Positions 8,001 through 16,787 of a stretch of DNA of 64,000 nt are shown piece after piece; position 1 is the stretch's first letter; the number at the start of each line of letters is the position of its first letter. This DNA is from Natrinema sp. DC36. GTDB lineage: Archaea > Halobacteriota > Halobacteria > Halobacteriales > Natrialbaceae. The stretch spans positions 2,294,001 through 2,358,000 of the forward strand of contig NZ_CP084472.1 in the NCBI RefSeq assembly GCF_020405225.1, in the 5' to 3' direction. The notes under the pieces were generated by a model. It saw only the letters and a list, made by a program, of their open reading frames with translations, was not told the DNA's origin and made no database searches. Both the position numbers and the translations under genes were made by a program.

Positions 8001-9317
8001 CGCGCGGAAGTCACCGCGTCGCTCGAGGAGGGCGATCGGGTCGCCGCGAGCACGTGGTTCTACACGTCCGGCGGCGTCGGGGACACGATCGCGGAGGACC
8101 TCGTCACCGCCGGCGACGAGATCCCCGCGCCGTACAACGGCACGATCGTCTTCGAGATCGGTACCGAGCGCAATGTCACGACGGACGGCGAGCAGGTGAT
8201 CGTCGAGGTGCCGGATTACGGCACCTTCGGCACGTACATCTCGGGAATTAGTTCGCCCGAAGCGGCACCCGTGGGCGGTATCGACTATCCGAACCCGTCC
8301 GAGGCGTGTAACGAGGAAGTGCGGCCCGAACGACCGTCGATCGCGGTTGAGGAGACGACCCCCACCGAAGACGGCATCGACGTGACGTTCAGTTACGAGA
8401 ACCCAAACGACGCCCCGATGGGCGCGAACAGCCGGTTCGTCGAGGGCAATACGACCGACCAGCCGCCGTCCGGATTCGAACCGGGCCAGCAGACGTTCAC
8501 CGTCGAGTGGACGCCCGAGAGCGACGACGAACGGCTCGTCTGGGAGGCCGACTTCTCGAACTTCGGCTACGAGGAGCCGATCACCGCCGAGACGCCGACC
8601 GCCGGTGATATCGTGCCGTCCGACCCCGCAGCGTTCGGCGTCTCGATCGCGGGCACGAACAGCCCGGTCGAACGGGGAGAGCCGCTCGAGATCGAGGCCA
8701 ACCTCGAGAACGTCGGCGGCGAGAACGGGACGCAGACCGTCTCGCTCGCGATCGGCGACACCACCGTCGACGCTGAATCGGTCTCGCTCGAGCCCGGCGA
8801 GACGGAGACTGCTTCGTTCACGGCCGAAACGGACGGTCTCGAGCCCGGTGAGTATCCGGTCACGGTGTCGACCGCGAACGAGACCGCGGAGACGACGGTG
8901 ACCGTCGAATCTGTCCCGGAGGCCAGCGCGCAAGCGGACGGGGACGGTGAGACGGGGCCAGACGGTGAACCCGAGCCAGAACCACCGACCGAACCCGAAC
9001 AGCCGGTACCGCCCGAGGAGCCGGATCCACCCGATGAGCCGGAGCCTGAACAGCCGGAAGAGCCGGAATCACCGGAACCCGAACAGCCGGCTGAACCCGA
9101 TCCAGACGGCGACTCCGAACCGGCCACTGCGGGGAACGAACCCGCAGGCGAATCACCACTGGAGCCGGAAACGAACGCGGGGCCCGCCGAGACGACCGAT
9201 GGCGGTGCAACTGAGACGACCGACGGAGGAACGGCCGAAACGACCGACGACGGAGCGGCTGGTGCCATCGAGGACGGAACTGCTGATACCGAAAACGAAA
9301 CTGACGGAACCGAATAG
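5028..9317 (+). CDS. large secreted repeat protein (Q-rich 23-residue repeats, DUF7282-like and CARDB-like domains)
   Basis: This 1429-residue exported protein has no known enzyme function. The start at 5028 is chosen because it gives an Arg-rich n-region and a hydrophobic core (VVVALVAAAMIGSVVALPV), a Sec-type signal; upstream in-frame codons look noncoding. Residues about 120-540 hold roughly sixteen units of a 23-residue pattern, V-x3-QIQ-x-AA-x-GA-x2-GAL-x-Q-x-QS. Residues about 575-680 resemble the haloarchaeal surface domain DUF7282 (SEGGFVAIYEG, IIGVSDYL). Three ~97-residue repeats begin LSVADQxGDGETLTV near 692, 792 and 888. A CARDB-like domain lies near 1201-1295. The tail is P/E-rich, then TTDGG-rich. 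No C-terminal membrane anchor or PGF-CTERM-like signal is visible, so retention at the surface is unexplained. An adhesive or S-layer-associated role is inference only. Confidence 0.8.
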   Translation: MRRDRTTVVVALVAAAMIGSVVALPVLSGGSDPLDAAGGMTTETAADPAAAGESRAALEAGGAQTQNASSELVTFEAFEEADATDNSGGTNAQAAIQGDAETAVESGVEEGIELVQSQGIEVTQEQRAAALEGARSSVAQHQSVETEQVQAATAGAVHGSLIQSQSVNATQIQYAVSGATDGGLSQSQSANATQLQSATWGATHGALAQSQHVSVEQIQVATRGAAAGATKEAGTSNVGKAPHIQEAAQGSAYGVLTQYQSITAEQRQRVTLEHVQHAAAGGAAGSLAGSSPAALEGEQRVDARQEQRVDVEQRQRVTIKQIQKAAAGASKGALVQTQSVSVEQTQAAARGASRGSLKQVQSVRLEQRQRLSMTQIQEATFGAAKGAISQSQSATVEQIQAAADGSAGGVLVQRQSISITQIQYAAVGAAQGAVTSAVQRQDVSIEQIQAAAFGAGEGAVTQTQLVEVTQVQQLAHGGASGALVQAQSATVTQIQIAARSACQETAHIVQSQRISITQLQRLTQEAASEATAYAVREETDNVTEITQHIEITVTQRIETIDRLEGTASIDVPDQESNGEQVTIEDVSLSEGGFVAIYEGLAVDADPDAIIGVSDYLEAGDHENVTIELDDPISSSGSIVAVPHHDTNDDGTFQYAESDGEEDVPYVTGAGAPVIDGAFVTVADEPDEPDEATATLSVADQQGDGETLTVDEANASVPYAVTASYGNGTVQSDTFAAGEGVTNLSLGLEPPLEANATVDVSVVGEDGTVLANDSLEYTVANDTGENGTNEPEASLSVDNQTGDGETLTVDAASASVPYVLTAEYDGQRVESDEIEANATVSDEVLDLEPPLEANATVDVSVRAAADDTVLANDSIEYAVEEPDPDEPTANLSVADQTGDGETLTVTQANATVEYAITVTDGNGTRLATSETFGANETIGPEEFDLEPPLAENSTLEVAVVAAEDGTPVETADVEYTVDGALAGFDVEFVNCQRAEVTASLEEGDRVAASTWFYTSGGVGDTIAEDLVTAGDEIPAPYNGTIVFEIGTERNVTTDGEQVIVEVPDYGTFGTYISGISSPEAAPVGGIDYPNPSEACNEEVRPERPSIAVEETTPTEDGIDVTFSYENPNDAPMGANSRFVEGNTTDQPPSGFEPGQQTFTVEWTPESDDERLVWEADFSNFGYEEPITAETPTAGDIVPSDPAAFGVSIAGTNSPVERGEPLEIEANLENVGGENGTQTVSLAIGDTTVDAESVSLEPGETETASFTAETDGLEPGEYPVTVSTANETAETTVTVESVPEASAQADGDGETGPDGEPEPEPPTEPEQPVPPEEPDPPDEPEPEQPEEPESPEPEQPAEPDPDGDSEPATAGNEPAGESPLEPETNAGPAETTDGGATETTDGGTAETTDDGAAGAIEDGTADTENETDGTE

Positions 9318-9407
9318 CCATTGTTCGACGCCCGATCGGTCGCCAGTCGATTTCACTCGAGGGACGAGCTGCGGAGAAACCGCGGCTGTGATTCGGCTCT
9401 CGGACGC

Positions 9408-9698
9408 TCAGTGCTGATGGCCGGTCGCTTCGCCGAACGTGACGCCGAAGCGTTCCTCGAACAGGTCCATGACTTCCGCTTCCTGTGCCTCGAGTTCCTC
9501 GTCGGCGTCCTCGCCGTGGTGGACGATGTGGTGGGCGCGGCTGGCGAAAGACAGCAGCATGACGTCGCCGATCGTCTCGGCGTCGGTCTGGTCGCCCTCG
9601 GCGACCAGGTCGACGAGGCCGGACGGAATCGTGATTTCGTCGGTCGCGCCGTCTTCGGAACTGATCGAGAAGGTCGTCGTCTGGACTTCGTCGCTCAT
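9408..9698 (-). CDS. conserved haloarchaeal small acidic protein
   Basis: This is a 96-residue very acidic protein with no motif I can tie to a function. The ATG at 9698 begins MSDEVQTTTFSI, followed by an acidic beta-rich N-terminal half, the GLVDLVAEGDQTDAETIGD segment, and a helical LSFASRAHHIVHHGEDA region. It ends in a His-rich tail (ATGHQH) that might bind metal. Codon use and acidity are those of a real gene. It is monocistronic, converging with the large surface-protein gene. It looks like one of the many haloarchaeal DUFs. Confidence 0.75.
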   Translation of the reverse strand: MSDEVQTTTFSISSEDGATDEITIPSGLVDLVAEGDQTDAETIGDVMLLSFASRAHHIVHHGEDADEELEAQEAEVMDLFEERFGVTFGEATGHQH

Positions 9699-10020
9699 AC
9701 ACTGACGGTCGGGAAGCGTGCCTAAAGGTGCTGTGACTCACGCCGGACCAGTGCGCGACGTCGACCCGTCGAGACCGCCGCTTGCGTTTTTGTCGCTCGA
9801 CGACGGGGTTTCAGGTCTGCCAGCCGTCGAATTCGACGAGTCCGACGGCAAATTCGTCCCGAACTATCAGTCTCTACGGAGCGAGCGAGTACACGCTGTT
9901 TCACGCCGGGGACGGACCAGTGGTGCTCGGTGATCGGCGATGATCGGCGACCTGCGGTGACCTGACACCGGCGGTGGTCTGTAACGTCGACGGTGACAGT
10001 CGAAAATCGACGGCTCGCCG
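9699..10020. other. intergenic, no gene seen
   Basis: This 322-bp gap lies upstream of the small acidic gene and downstream of the Gly-rich protein gene (both leftward). It contains a local near-repetition GGTGATCGGCGATGATCGGCGA near 9939-9960 but no coding-like frame. It presumably holds the promoter of the small acidic gene. Confidence 0.45.
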
Positions 10021-10488
10021 CTACTGGCCGTCCGCGGCAGCGTGACGAGCCGTCTCCCATTTCCCCTTCGACTCGAGGTGTGACTGGAGTTCGTCGGCGT
10101 ACTCCTGTGTGAGCTGTTCCGCTGCCTTCCGCTGTTCTTTCTCCGAGGATCCACCGCCGCCTCCCATCCCGAGTGCGCCCATGATCGAGTCGAACACCCC
10201 GCCGCTCGAGGAGTTCTGACCGGCGTTCCCGGCTCCCGCACCCCCCATCGCGCCCATCCCGGCCTGCACGTTGTCGAGTTCGGGGATGACCCCGTCGAGC
10301 TTGTCCGTATTGGCGACGATCCGCGCTCGGTCGGGGTCGCCGGGATGTTCGATCTCGAACTCCGTGGCGGTCATGATCAGGCTCCACTGCTGGTTGGAAA
10401 AGCGTGACTGCTGGATCCGCTCGGAGAACTCCTGATCGACGGCCATACGCTCGCCGACGATCCGATCCGTCCACGGGTTGTCGCTCAT
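10021..10488 (-). CDS. conserved haloarchaeal protein, DUF5799-like
   Basis: This 155-residue cytoplasmic protein has a conserved-looking N-terminal half (DNPWTDRIVGERMAVD, then SRFSNQQWSLIMTATEFEIE near residue 30). A Gly-rich low-complexity linker (GMGAMGGAGAGNAG and GMGGGGG) spans about residues 77-115, and a charged helical C-terminus follows. I place it with the haloarchaeal DUF5799 type from memory of that N-terminal pattern; function is unknown. It is monocistronic, with a divergent universal stress protein gene upstream. Confidence 0.75.
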   Translation of the reverse strand: MSDNPWTDRIVGERMAVDQEFSERIQQSRFSNQQWSLIMTATEFEIEHPGDPDRARIVANTDKLDGVIPELDNVQAGMGAMGGAGAGNAGQNSSSGGVFDSIMGALGMGGGGGSSEKEQRKAAEQLTQEYADELQSHLESKGKWETARHAAADGQ

Positions 10489-10658
10489 GCCCCCCGATTT
10501 GAGCGGCGACTGTATCAGCGTTTCCCCTCCCCGATTTCCGATCCGTCGCCATCACGGAGCGATCCGCAACTCGCTCGAAAAACGTCACCCACCCTGACCA
10601 TCTCACGTGTCAGGATAATGTTAATGTAGATTCCCGTTGTATGCTATCATATACCACT

Positions 10659-11135
10659 ATGTACGACTCCATTCTCGTCCCGACCGACGGCTCTCGAGAG
10701 GTCGAACGCGCACTCGAGTACGCGTTCGAAATCGCTCGCGCGCACGACGCAGCGGTCCGCACACTGTACGTCGTCAACGCGGCCGGTTATGGCGGGTTTC
10801 CGATGGAAACTGCCCTCGACGGCGTCAACGAGGCGCTCCGCGGCGAGGGGCAGGCGGCGGTCGAGCGGGCCGAAGCACTCGCACCGGACGACGTCACCGT
10901 CGAGACCGAGGTTCGCGAGGGGGCACCGAGTCAGGTCATCGTCGACGAGGCGGATCCCGCGGAGTGCGATCTGGTGGTGATGGGAACCCACGGCCGCGGC
11001 GGAATCGACCGGCTGTTGCTCGGCAGCGTCACCGAACGGGTCGTCCGGCGCGCCTCGGTACCGGTGCTGACGGTCAAAGTCGATCCCGACGAGATCGACG
11101 ACCGGTCGGAGGAACCGCGGCTCGCCGTCGAGTGA
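10659..11135 (+). CDS. universal stress protein (UspA family)
   Basis: This 158-residue single Usp domain begins MYDSILVPTDGS and ends with the ATP-binding signature GTHGRGGIDRLLLGSVTERVV near residue 110 (G-x2-G-x9-GS), so it is probably an ATP-binding Usp. The start at 10659 is preferred to the ATG at 10641 because MYDSILVPTDGS is the family N-terminus. AT-rich sequence AGGATAATGTTAATG at 10612-10626 is a plausible promoter, giving a short or no leader. Role in stress survival is from the family only. Confidence 0.88.
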   Translation: MYDSILVPTDGSREVERALEYAFEIARAHDAAVRTLYVVNAAGYGGFPMETALDGVNEALRGEGQAAVERAEALAPDDVTVETEVREGAPSQVIVDEADPAECDLVVMGTHGRGGIDRLLLGSVTERVVRRASVPVLTVKVDPDEIDDRSEEPRLAVE

Positions 11136-11315
11136 GGGATCCGTCCGGTCGACGAACGAACGGTATCCAAAGACGGTTGCAGAGATCGGGCAGTCGATAT
11201 TCTGCGCGATCAATGTCGGAAGCCACCGCAGTGAGGATTGACGGATCGGGATACGGAGATGGGATCGCTCGTAGTTCGGGGCCCGATCGCAGTACGGAAA
11301 CCAGATCGCTATCGC

Positions 11316-11807
11316 CTACTCGTCCTGCAACGGGCTGGGAAGGAACGGTTCCACGTCGTCGTGGACGAACTCGACGTACTCATCGTTCAGCCGTCTGCAG
11401 AACAGCCGGAGTTCGCCGTCCGACCGAATGGCCTCGAATTTTGCCTGCCCGGACCCGGCGTCGTAGTAGGCGGGGGCGAGCACGGCCGTCTTGCTGTCCA
11501 GGTCCTTCTCGACTATGAGCAGGTAGATCATACTGTCGCCCGGCGCGCGGAACACGTCCACGTCCGCGAACGTGCAGTCCTCGATCAGCGACTCGAGGTC
11601 CTCGTACTCGGGTCCCGGGAGGACCACGTCGATCCCCGTGCGTATTTCGGAGTCCACGAGCACGCAGTCTCCGGGGTGGAGTTCGAGGGCCGTCCAGCCG
11701 CGGTCGCGGTACTCGTCGGCGGTTACCGCCATGTCGTCGATGACTGCTTGCCAGCCGGACTGGGCCTGCACGTTGCTAGGGGCGTCGCCTGCCGGGTCCT
11801 CGTCCAT
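11316..11807 (-). CDS. conserved haloarchaeal hypothetical protein
   Basis: This 163-residue acidic protein starts with MDEDPAGD. Recognisable segments are [20 protein letters not shown] near residue 19, then [13 protein letters not shown], a [18 protein letters not shown] strand pair near 90, and a terminal [12 protein letters not shown]. It resembles a family common in haloarchaea, but I cannot assign a function. It is transcribed away from the ABC transporter operon and shares that intergenic region. Confidence 0.72.
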   Translation of the reverse strand: MDEDPAGDAPSNVQAQSGWQAVIDDMAVTADEYRDRGWTALELHPGDCVLVDSEIRTGIDVVLPGPEYEDLESLIEDCTFADVDVFRAPGDSMIYLLIVEKDLDSKTAVLAPAYYDAGSGQAKFEAIRSDGELRLFCRRLNDEYVEFVHDDVEPFLPSPLQDE

Positions 11808-11888
11808 GTCCCCACCGCGTGCACCGTCGGAGATAAACGTTGCCCAAGTCCCATAAGCTATTTCTTCGCTGACTCGAGAACTGGTGCC

Positions 11889-14882
11889 ATGACTGATCTT
11901 TTATCCCTTTCCGGACTTCGCACGCAGTTCGATACCAAACGCGGTGCGGTGAAAGCGGTCGATGGTATCGATCTCACTATCGAGGAGGGCGAGACCGTCG
12001 GCCTCGTCGGCGAGTCCGGATCCGGCAAGAGCGTGACCGCACTCTCAGCAATGGACCTCGTGGACGATCCGGGAGACGTTGTGGACGGACGAGTGTCCTT
12101 GCGGCGCGCAGAACTCGCCGCGGATCTCGCAGCCGAGTTCGACGGTGCAGTCGTCCCGTACCCCTTCGAACTCGTGGACGCGATCCGGGAGATCGTTGCG
12201 GATCTTCGCGGCGGCGACGGAGGTGACTCGGCCGAATCGGAGCTGCGCGGCATGGCCGCCGACCTCGCCGGCCACGACGACCCAGCGGGGCTCGCGCCAG
12301 CCCTCCGAGACGTTGCTGATCGACTCGATAACGGCGTGACCGAGTCCGTGGTCGCGGACGCGCTAGAGAACGCCGTCGAAGACGCCGACGACGGGTTCGT
12401 CTACCTCGATACAGCGGCGCGCGAACGATTCGAGAGTGGAATGGACGCAGAATCAATCGCGGTCGAGGACGGCGTCGTCGACCTGATGGACGCGCCCGAG
12501 GAGGCGATGCGGAAGGTCCGCGGCAGCGAGATGGGGATGATCTTCCAGGACCCGATGACGTCCCTGAACCCCGCGGTGACCGTCGGCGAGCAGGTCGCGG
12601 AGTCCCTGCGGCTTCACCAGTACGGAGAACGGAAACGGGACACGTGGCTGAACGCCGTTCGGGAAATACTCCCGAAAATCGGCGGGCGCGAGCACGACGA
12701 GGAGGTCATGGCGGACGTTGTCGAGATCCTCACGGAGGTCGGCATCCCGGAGGCGACCACGCGCCTCGAGGAGTACCCACACGAGTTCTCCGGCGGCATG
12801 CGCCAGCGCGTCCTCATCGCGATCGCGCTCGCGTGCCGGCCGAGTCTCCTCATCGCCGACGAGCCGACGACGGCCCTCGACGTGACTATTCAGGCCCAGA
12901 TCCTGGACCTCATCGACGACCTTCAGGACGAGTTCGGGATGTCGGTGCTGATGATCACCCACGACCTCGGCGTGGTCGCGGAGACCTGCGACCGCGTCGC
13001 GGTAATGTACGCCGGCGAAATAGTCGAGGAGGGTCCCGTCGAGGAAATTTTCCACAACCCGAGCCATCCGTACACGTACACGCTCCTCGAGTCTCTCCCA
13101 ACGGAGGAGAAAGACCGCTTGACGCCCATCGAGGGCAACGTTCCGGACCTGATCGACATGCCCGACGGCTGCCACTTTGCGGATCGTTGTCCGTGGGCCC
13201 AACCCGAGTGTCGCACCGGTGAGGTACCGTTCCTCCAGCACGGACCGGAGGACGTCGACCATCGGTCGAAGTGCATCCTCGAGAGCTTCGACGAAAGCGA
13301 GTACGGGTCAACGGGCGTCCAGTCCGCGGCCGAGCATGACATCGGAGAACCGATCGTCGAACTCCGCGAGATGCGGAAGTACTACGGGCAGAAGGAGGGG
13401 CTACTCGATCGATTCGTCGGCGAGCAACAGAGCGTGAAGGCCGTCGACGGCGTGAGTTTCGACGTGTACGAAGGCGAGACGCTCGGACTGGTCGGCGAGT
13501 CCGGCTGTGGAAAGTCGACCGCGGGTCGGGCCATCCTTCATCTCTCCCCGCCGACCGACGGCACGGTCGTGTACGCGGGTGAAGACCTCGGAGATCTCTC
13601 GAAGTCGGAGCTTCGGGAGAAGCGCAAGGACATGCAGATGGTGTTCCAGGATCCGATGTCGAGTCTCGATCCGCGGATGACCGTCGGACAGACGATCATG
13701 GAGCCGCTGAAGATTCACGGGCTTCCGGAGTCCGATCCCGACGTTGTGCCCCGCGCAGACATCTCGACGACCGGAATCCCCGCGGACGCGGTGTCCGTCG
13801 ACGTCGCGGACGACGTGGACGCGTTAGTCGGGAGTAACGACGGGGAGACCGTCGTCCCCGTGGATGTCACCGTGGCGGACGGCGACGTCACCGTAGACAC
13901 CAATGGCGTGCTCGACGTAACGACGGATGTCGTACGAGAAGACGGCGGCCGCATCACGAGTATTCACGTGGACGTCTCCACGAGCGACTCGAAGCGCGTG
14001 CGCCGCCGCCGCCGCGTCCGCACCCTCCTCGAGGAGGTCGGACTCGACGAGAGCCAGTACGACCGCTACCCCCACGAGCTCTCCGGCGGGCAACGCCAGC
14101 GCGTCGGTATCGCTCGAGCCCTCGCGGTGGACCCGGACTTCATCGTCGCCGACGAGCCGGTGTCGGCACTGGACGTGTCCGTGCAGGCACAGATAATCAA
14201 TCTCCTGGAGGATTTACAGGAGGAGTTCGGATTGACGTACCTGTTTATCGCTCACGACCTCTCGGTCGTCCGCCACATCTCGGATCGCATCGCAGTGATG
14301 TATCTCGGCGAGATCGTCGAAATCGCGGCGACCGACGATCTGTTCGCAGACCCGAAACACCCGTACACGAACGCATTGCTGTCGGCGATCCCCGAACCCG
14401 ATCCTCGGGCAGACACCGCCGACCGAACCATCCTGAAAGGGGACGTGCCGTCCCCCATCGATCCACCGTCGGGCTGCCACTTCCGGACGCGGTGTCCGTC
14501 GGTCATCCCGCCCGAGGACCTCGACATCAACCAGGAACGGTACCGCGAGGTCATGTTCTATCGACAGCGCGTGGAGTCTCGGGATATCGACCTCGAGGCG
14601 GCCCGGGATGCGACAGTCAGTGAGGCCCCAGCAGCCCGTGCGGTCGCGGACGGCGGCAGCGACTTCGCCGCCGCGCTCAATGCACAGTTCTTCAGCGGGC
14701 CGCTGTCGGGACGCGCTCGCGAGGCAGTCGAAGCGTCCTACCGCCACCTCGACGATGGCGATTGGGCATCCGCGGAGGCCGTCCTCGCGGACGCGTTCGA
14801 GAGCGTCTGTGAGCGCAAAAGCCCCGCCCTCGACGACAGCGAACACCCGGCTGCCTGCCATCTCTTCGCCGACGACGAGTAA
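11889..14882 (+). CDS. dipeptide/oligopeptide ABC transporter, fused double ATPase (DppD-DppF type)
   Basis: A single 997-residue protein carries both nucleotide-binding domains of a peptide importer. Half 1 has Walker A GESGSGKS (41-48), Q-loop [12 protein letters not shown] (217-228), FSGGMRQ and [12 protein letters not shown]. Half 2 has [28 protein letters not shown] and [12 protein letters not shown]. Each half ends with the oligopeptide-transporter Cys segment ([18 protein letters not shown]). Unusually, about 130 acidic residues (72-200) are inserted between Walker A and the Q-loop of half 1, and about 95 residues follow the Q-loop of half 2. The C-terminus extends some 120 residues past the Cys motif. 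The start at 11889 gives the family N-terminus. It is the first gene of the transporter cluster; substrate is inferred from family. Confidence 0.92.
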   Translation: MTDLLSLSGLRTQFDTKRGAVKAVDGIDLTIEEGETVGLVGESGSGKSVTALSAMDLVDDPGDVVDGRVSLRRAELAADLAAEFDGAVVPYPFELVDAIREIVADLRGGDGGDSAESELRGMAADLAGHDDPAGLAPALRDVADRLDNGVTESVVADALENAVEDADDGFVYLDTAARERFESGMDAESIAVEDGVVDLMDAPEEAMRKVRGSEMGMIFQDPMTSLNPAVTVGEQVAESLRLHQYGERKRDTWLNAVREILPKIGGREHDEEVMADVVEILTEVGIPEATTRLEEYPHEFSGGMRQRVLIAIALACRPSLLIADEPTTALDVTIQAQILDLIDDLQDEFGMSVLMITHDLGVVAETCDRVAVMYAGEIVEEGPVEEIFHNPSHPYTYTLLESLPTEEKDRLTPIEGNVPDLIDMPDGCHFADRCPWAQPECRTGEVPFLQHGPEDVDHRSKCILESFDESEYGSTGVQSAAEHDIGEPIVELREMRKYYGQKEGLLDRFVGEQQSVKAVDGVSFDVYEGETLGLVGESGCGKSTAGRAILHLSPPTDGTVVYAGEDLGDLSKSELREKRKDMQMVFQDPMSSLDPRMTVGQTIMEPLKIHGLPESDPDVVPRADISTTGIPADAVSVDVADDVDALVGSNDGETVVPVDVTVADGDVTVDTNGVLDVTTDVVREDGGRITSIHVDVSTSDSKRVRRRRRVRTLLEEVGLDESQYDRYPHELSGGQRQRVGIARALAVDPDFIVADEPVSALDVSVQAQIINLLEDLQEEFGLTYLFIAHDLSVVRHISDRIAVMYLGEIVEIAATDDLFADPKHPYTNALLSAIPEPDPRADTADRTILKGDVPSPIDPPSGCHFRTRCPSVIPPEDLDINQERYREVMFYRQRVESRDIDLEAARDATVSEAPAARAVADGGSDFAAALNAQFFSGPLSGRAREAVEASYRHLDDGDWASAEAVLADAFESVCERKSPALDDSEHPAACHLFADDE

Positions 14883-15025
14883 CTGATGGAGCACCTGTTA
14901 CTGTCCGAACGGTCGTTCGCCGTTGATTCGATGGGACGCGTTGGCGGCGCGAATCAGAGGCCGACATCGATCAGACTGCGATGTTCTCCGCTTTATCTAT
15001 TAAATTAACAATAGGAGAATATGGA

Positions 15026-15081
15026 ACTATATTAGGTATAGTCTGTCAACAATCTCAGCCGGAAGTATTATCCTTGTTGAC
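15026..15081 (+). promoter_or_regulatory. promoter and operator-like inverted repeat before the binding-protein gene
   Basis: A TATA-like block (AACTATATTAGGTATAG, 15025-15041) is followed by the inverted repeat GTCAACAA (15045-15052) and TTGTTGAC (15074-15081), 29 bp apart and just upstream of the ATG at 15097. The placement between TATA and start codon suggests repressor binding. The intergenic gap from the ATPase gene is 214 bp, so the binding protein and permeases can be transcribed separately. Confidence 0.5.
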
Positions 15082-15096
15082 GCAAGGGATAGTCTT

Positions 15097-16737
15097 ATGT
15101 CAGGTAATGGCAGTCAGGTATCCAGGCGTAGTTTCTTGAAGTCTGCCGGCAGTGCGACGGTCGTTGCAACTGCGGCGAGCTCCATTTCCGGTTGTCTCGG
15201 CGGTAGTGGTGATAGCAGCGGCACGCTCCGGTACGGCCGCAGCTCGCACTCGGGCACCCTCGACCCGCAGGCCACAACCAGCGGCGAGGTTTCGAAAGTC
15301 ACCAATCAGATTTACGATGGTCTCATCGATTTCGAACCCGGCGAAGCGGCCATCACGGAAAGCCTCGCAACCGACTGGTCGATGGACGGCGAGGAGGTCA
15401 CGCTCGAACTGCGTGAGGACGCGCAGTTCGACGACGGCACCGACTTCACCGCAGACGACTTCATCGCGACCTACCGACGGTTCGTCGACGAGGACTACGA
15501 GCACCACTCCGATGAAGCGTCCGCGTACGGGCCGTTCACGCTCGGGAGCTGGATCGACTCAGTCGAGGCCGACGGCGACTACACGCTGAACATCACGCTC
15601 ACCCAGTCGTACGCGCCGTTCCTGCGCAACCTCGCGATGTTCGCTGCCGTCGTTCTCCCGAAGGACGGCATCGAGGACGGCTTTGACTTCAACGCGGATG
15701 CCAACGGTACCGGCCCGTTCCAGCTCGAGGAACTCGACAACTCGAACGGCCGCATCCTGCTCACACCCAACGACAACTACTGGGGAGACGGTCCGAACGT
15801 GGACGAACTCCTGTTCATCGAGAAAGGACAGAATTCCACGCGCACGCAGGCCCTCGTCGAAGGGGAACTGGAGATCATCGACAACCTCGGGCCCGACAAC
15901 ATCGGAAGCGTCGAGGACGCCGACGGCGTCGAAGTCCAGTCCGGGCAGGGCATCAATATCGGGTACATGTCGTTCAACCAGTCCCGCGTGGAGGAGTTCC
16001 GTGATCCCCGGGTCCGGCAGGCGATCAGTTACGCTATCGACACCGAATCCATCGTCAACGAAGTCTATTCGGGCATCGCCGAACAAGCCGACCAGCCGTG
16101 CCCGCCGGCCCTCTTCGGACACAACGACGACCTCAGTCCGTACGCCTACGACACTGACGAAGCACAATCCCTGCTAGATGAGGCCGGCTACGGTGACGGG
16201 TTCGCTTTCGAGCTGACGACCTTCCAGAACGCCCGCGGCTACAATCCGGCGCCGGGTTCGACGGCGGAGACCATCCGGACGAATCTCGGCGAGATCGGCA
16301 TCGACGTTACGATCGACGAGCGGCAGTTCGCAAACTACCTCACGTACACTGCCGAAGGGAAGCACGACGCGTCTCTGGCCGGTTGGTATACGGACAACGC
16401 CGACCCGGACAACTTCTACTACGTCCTCCTTCACCCGCAGGTCGACTCTCCCGACGGGCAGGACTGGGTTGACTGGGGGACGGAGGGCTACAACACGTCC
16501 AACCGGAGCGCGTGGGCGAATCAAGAGTTCATGGACCTCGTCGAGGAAGCCCAGCGGACGGAAGACCAGGAGGGACGTACCGAACTCTACCACGAGGCGG
16601 CCCAGATCGCTCACGACGAGGCACCGTGGGTCTACATCGACTACGCCGACGAGATCCGCGGCGTCCGGGAGAATGTAAGCAATTACGAGATATCGGCAAT
16701 CGGTGGCCCGCACCTCCATCTGGTTGAACTCGAGTAA
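15097..16737 (+). CDS. peptide ABC transporter substrate-binding lipoprotein (SBP family 5)
   Basis: This 546-residue extracytoplasmic binding protein carries a Tat signal with lipobox. SRRSFLKSAG gives the twin arginine near residue 10, and SISGCLGGSG near residue 32 supplies the lipid-attachment Cys. The mature part follows the family 5 layout: YDGLIDFEPG near 70, FTADDFIATYRRFVD near 120, VKYxF-type segment replaced by NGTGPFQLEEL near 200, and YAIDTESIVNEVYSG near 315. It would deliver peptides (or another solute) to the two permeases encoded next. A short gap of 50 bp with a TATA-like TTTTTAAG separates it from the first permease. Confidence 0.93.
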   Translation: MSGNGSQVSRRSFLKSAGSATVVATAASSISGCLGGSGDSSGTLRYGRSSHSGTLDPQATTSGEVSKVTNQIYDGLIDFEPGEAAITESLATDWSMDGEEVTLELREDAQFDDGTDFTADDFIATYRRFVDEDYEHHSDEASAYGPFTLGSWIDSVEADGDYTLNITLTQSYAPFLRNLAMFAAVVLPKDGIEDGFDFNADANGTGPFQLEELDNSNGRILLTPNDNYWGDGPNVDELLFIEKGQNSTRTQALVEGELEIIDNLGPDNIGSVEDADGVEVQSGQGINIGYMSFNQSRVEEFRDPRVRQAISYAIDTESIVNEVYSGIAEQADQPCPPALFGHNDDLSPYAYDTDEAQSLLDEAGYGDGFAFELTTFQNARGYNPAPGSTAETIRTNLGEIGIDVTIDERQFANYLTYTAEGKHDASLAGWYTDNADPDNFYYVLLHPQVDSPDGQDWVDWGTEGYNTSNRSAWANQEFMDLVEEAQRTEDQEGRTELYHEAAQIAHDEAPWVYIDYADEIRGVRENVSNYEISAIGGPHLHLVELE

Positions 16738-16787
16738 GGCGTCCGGCTGACGGGAGATTTTTAAGGTATCAAACTTACCTCCGAATA

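Noticed and set aside
5610-8933. Leftward open frame of over 1100 codons opposite the repeat surface protein
   Set aside because: Its product is almost entirely R, D, L and V in a monotonous pattern that mirrors the codon bias of the real gene. No domain, signal or start context supports it.
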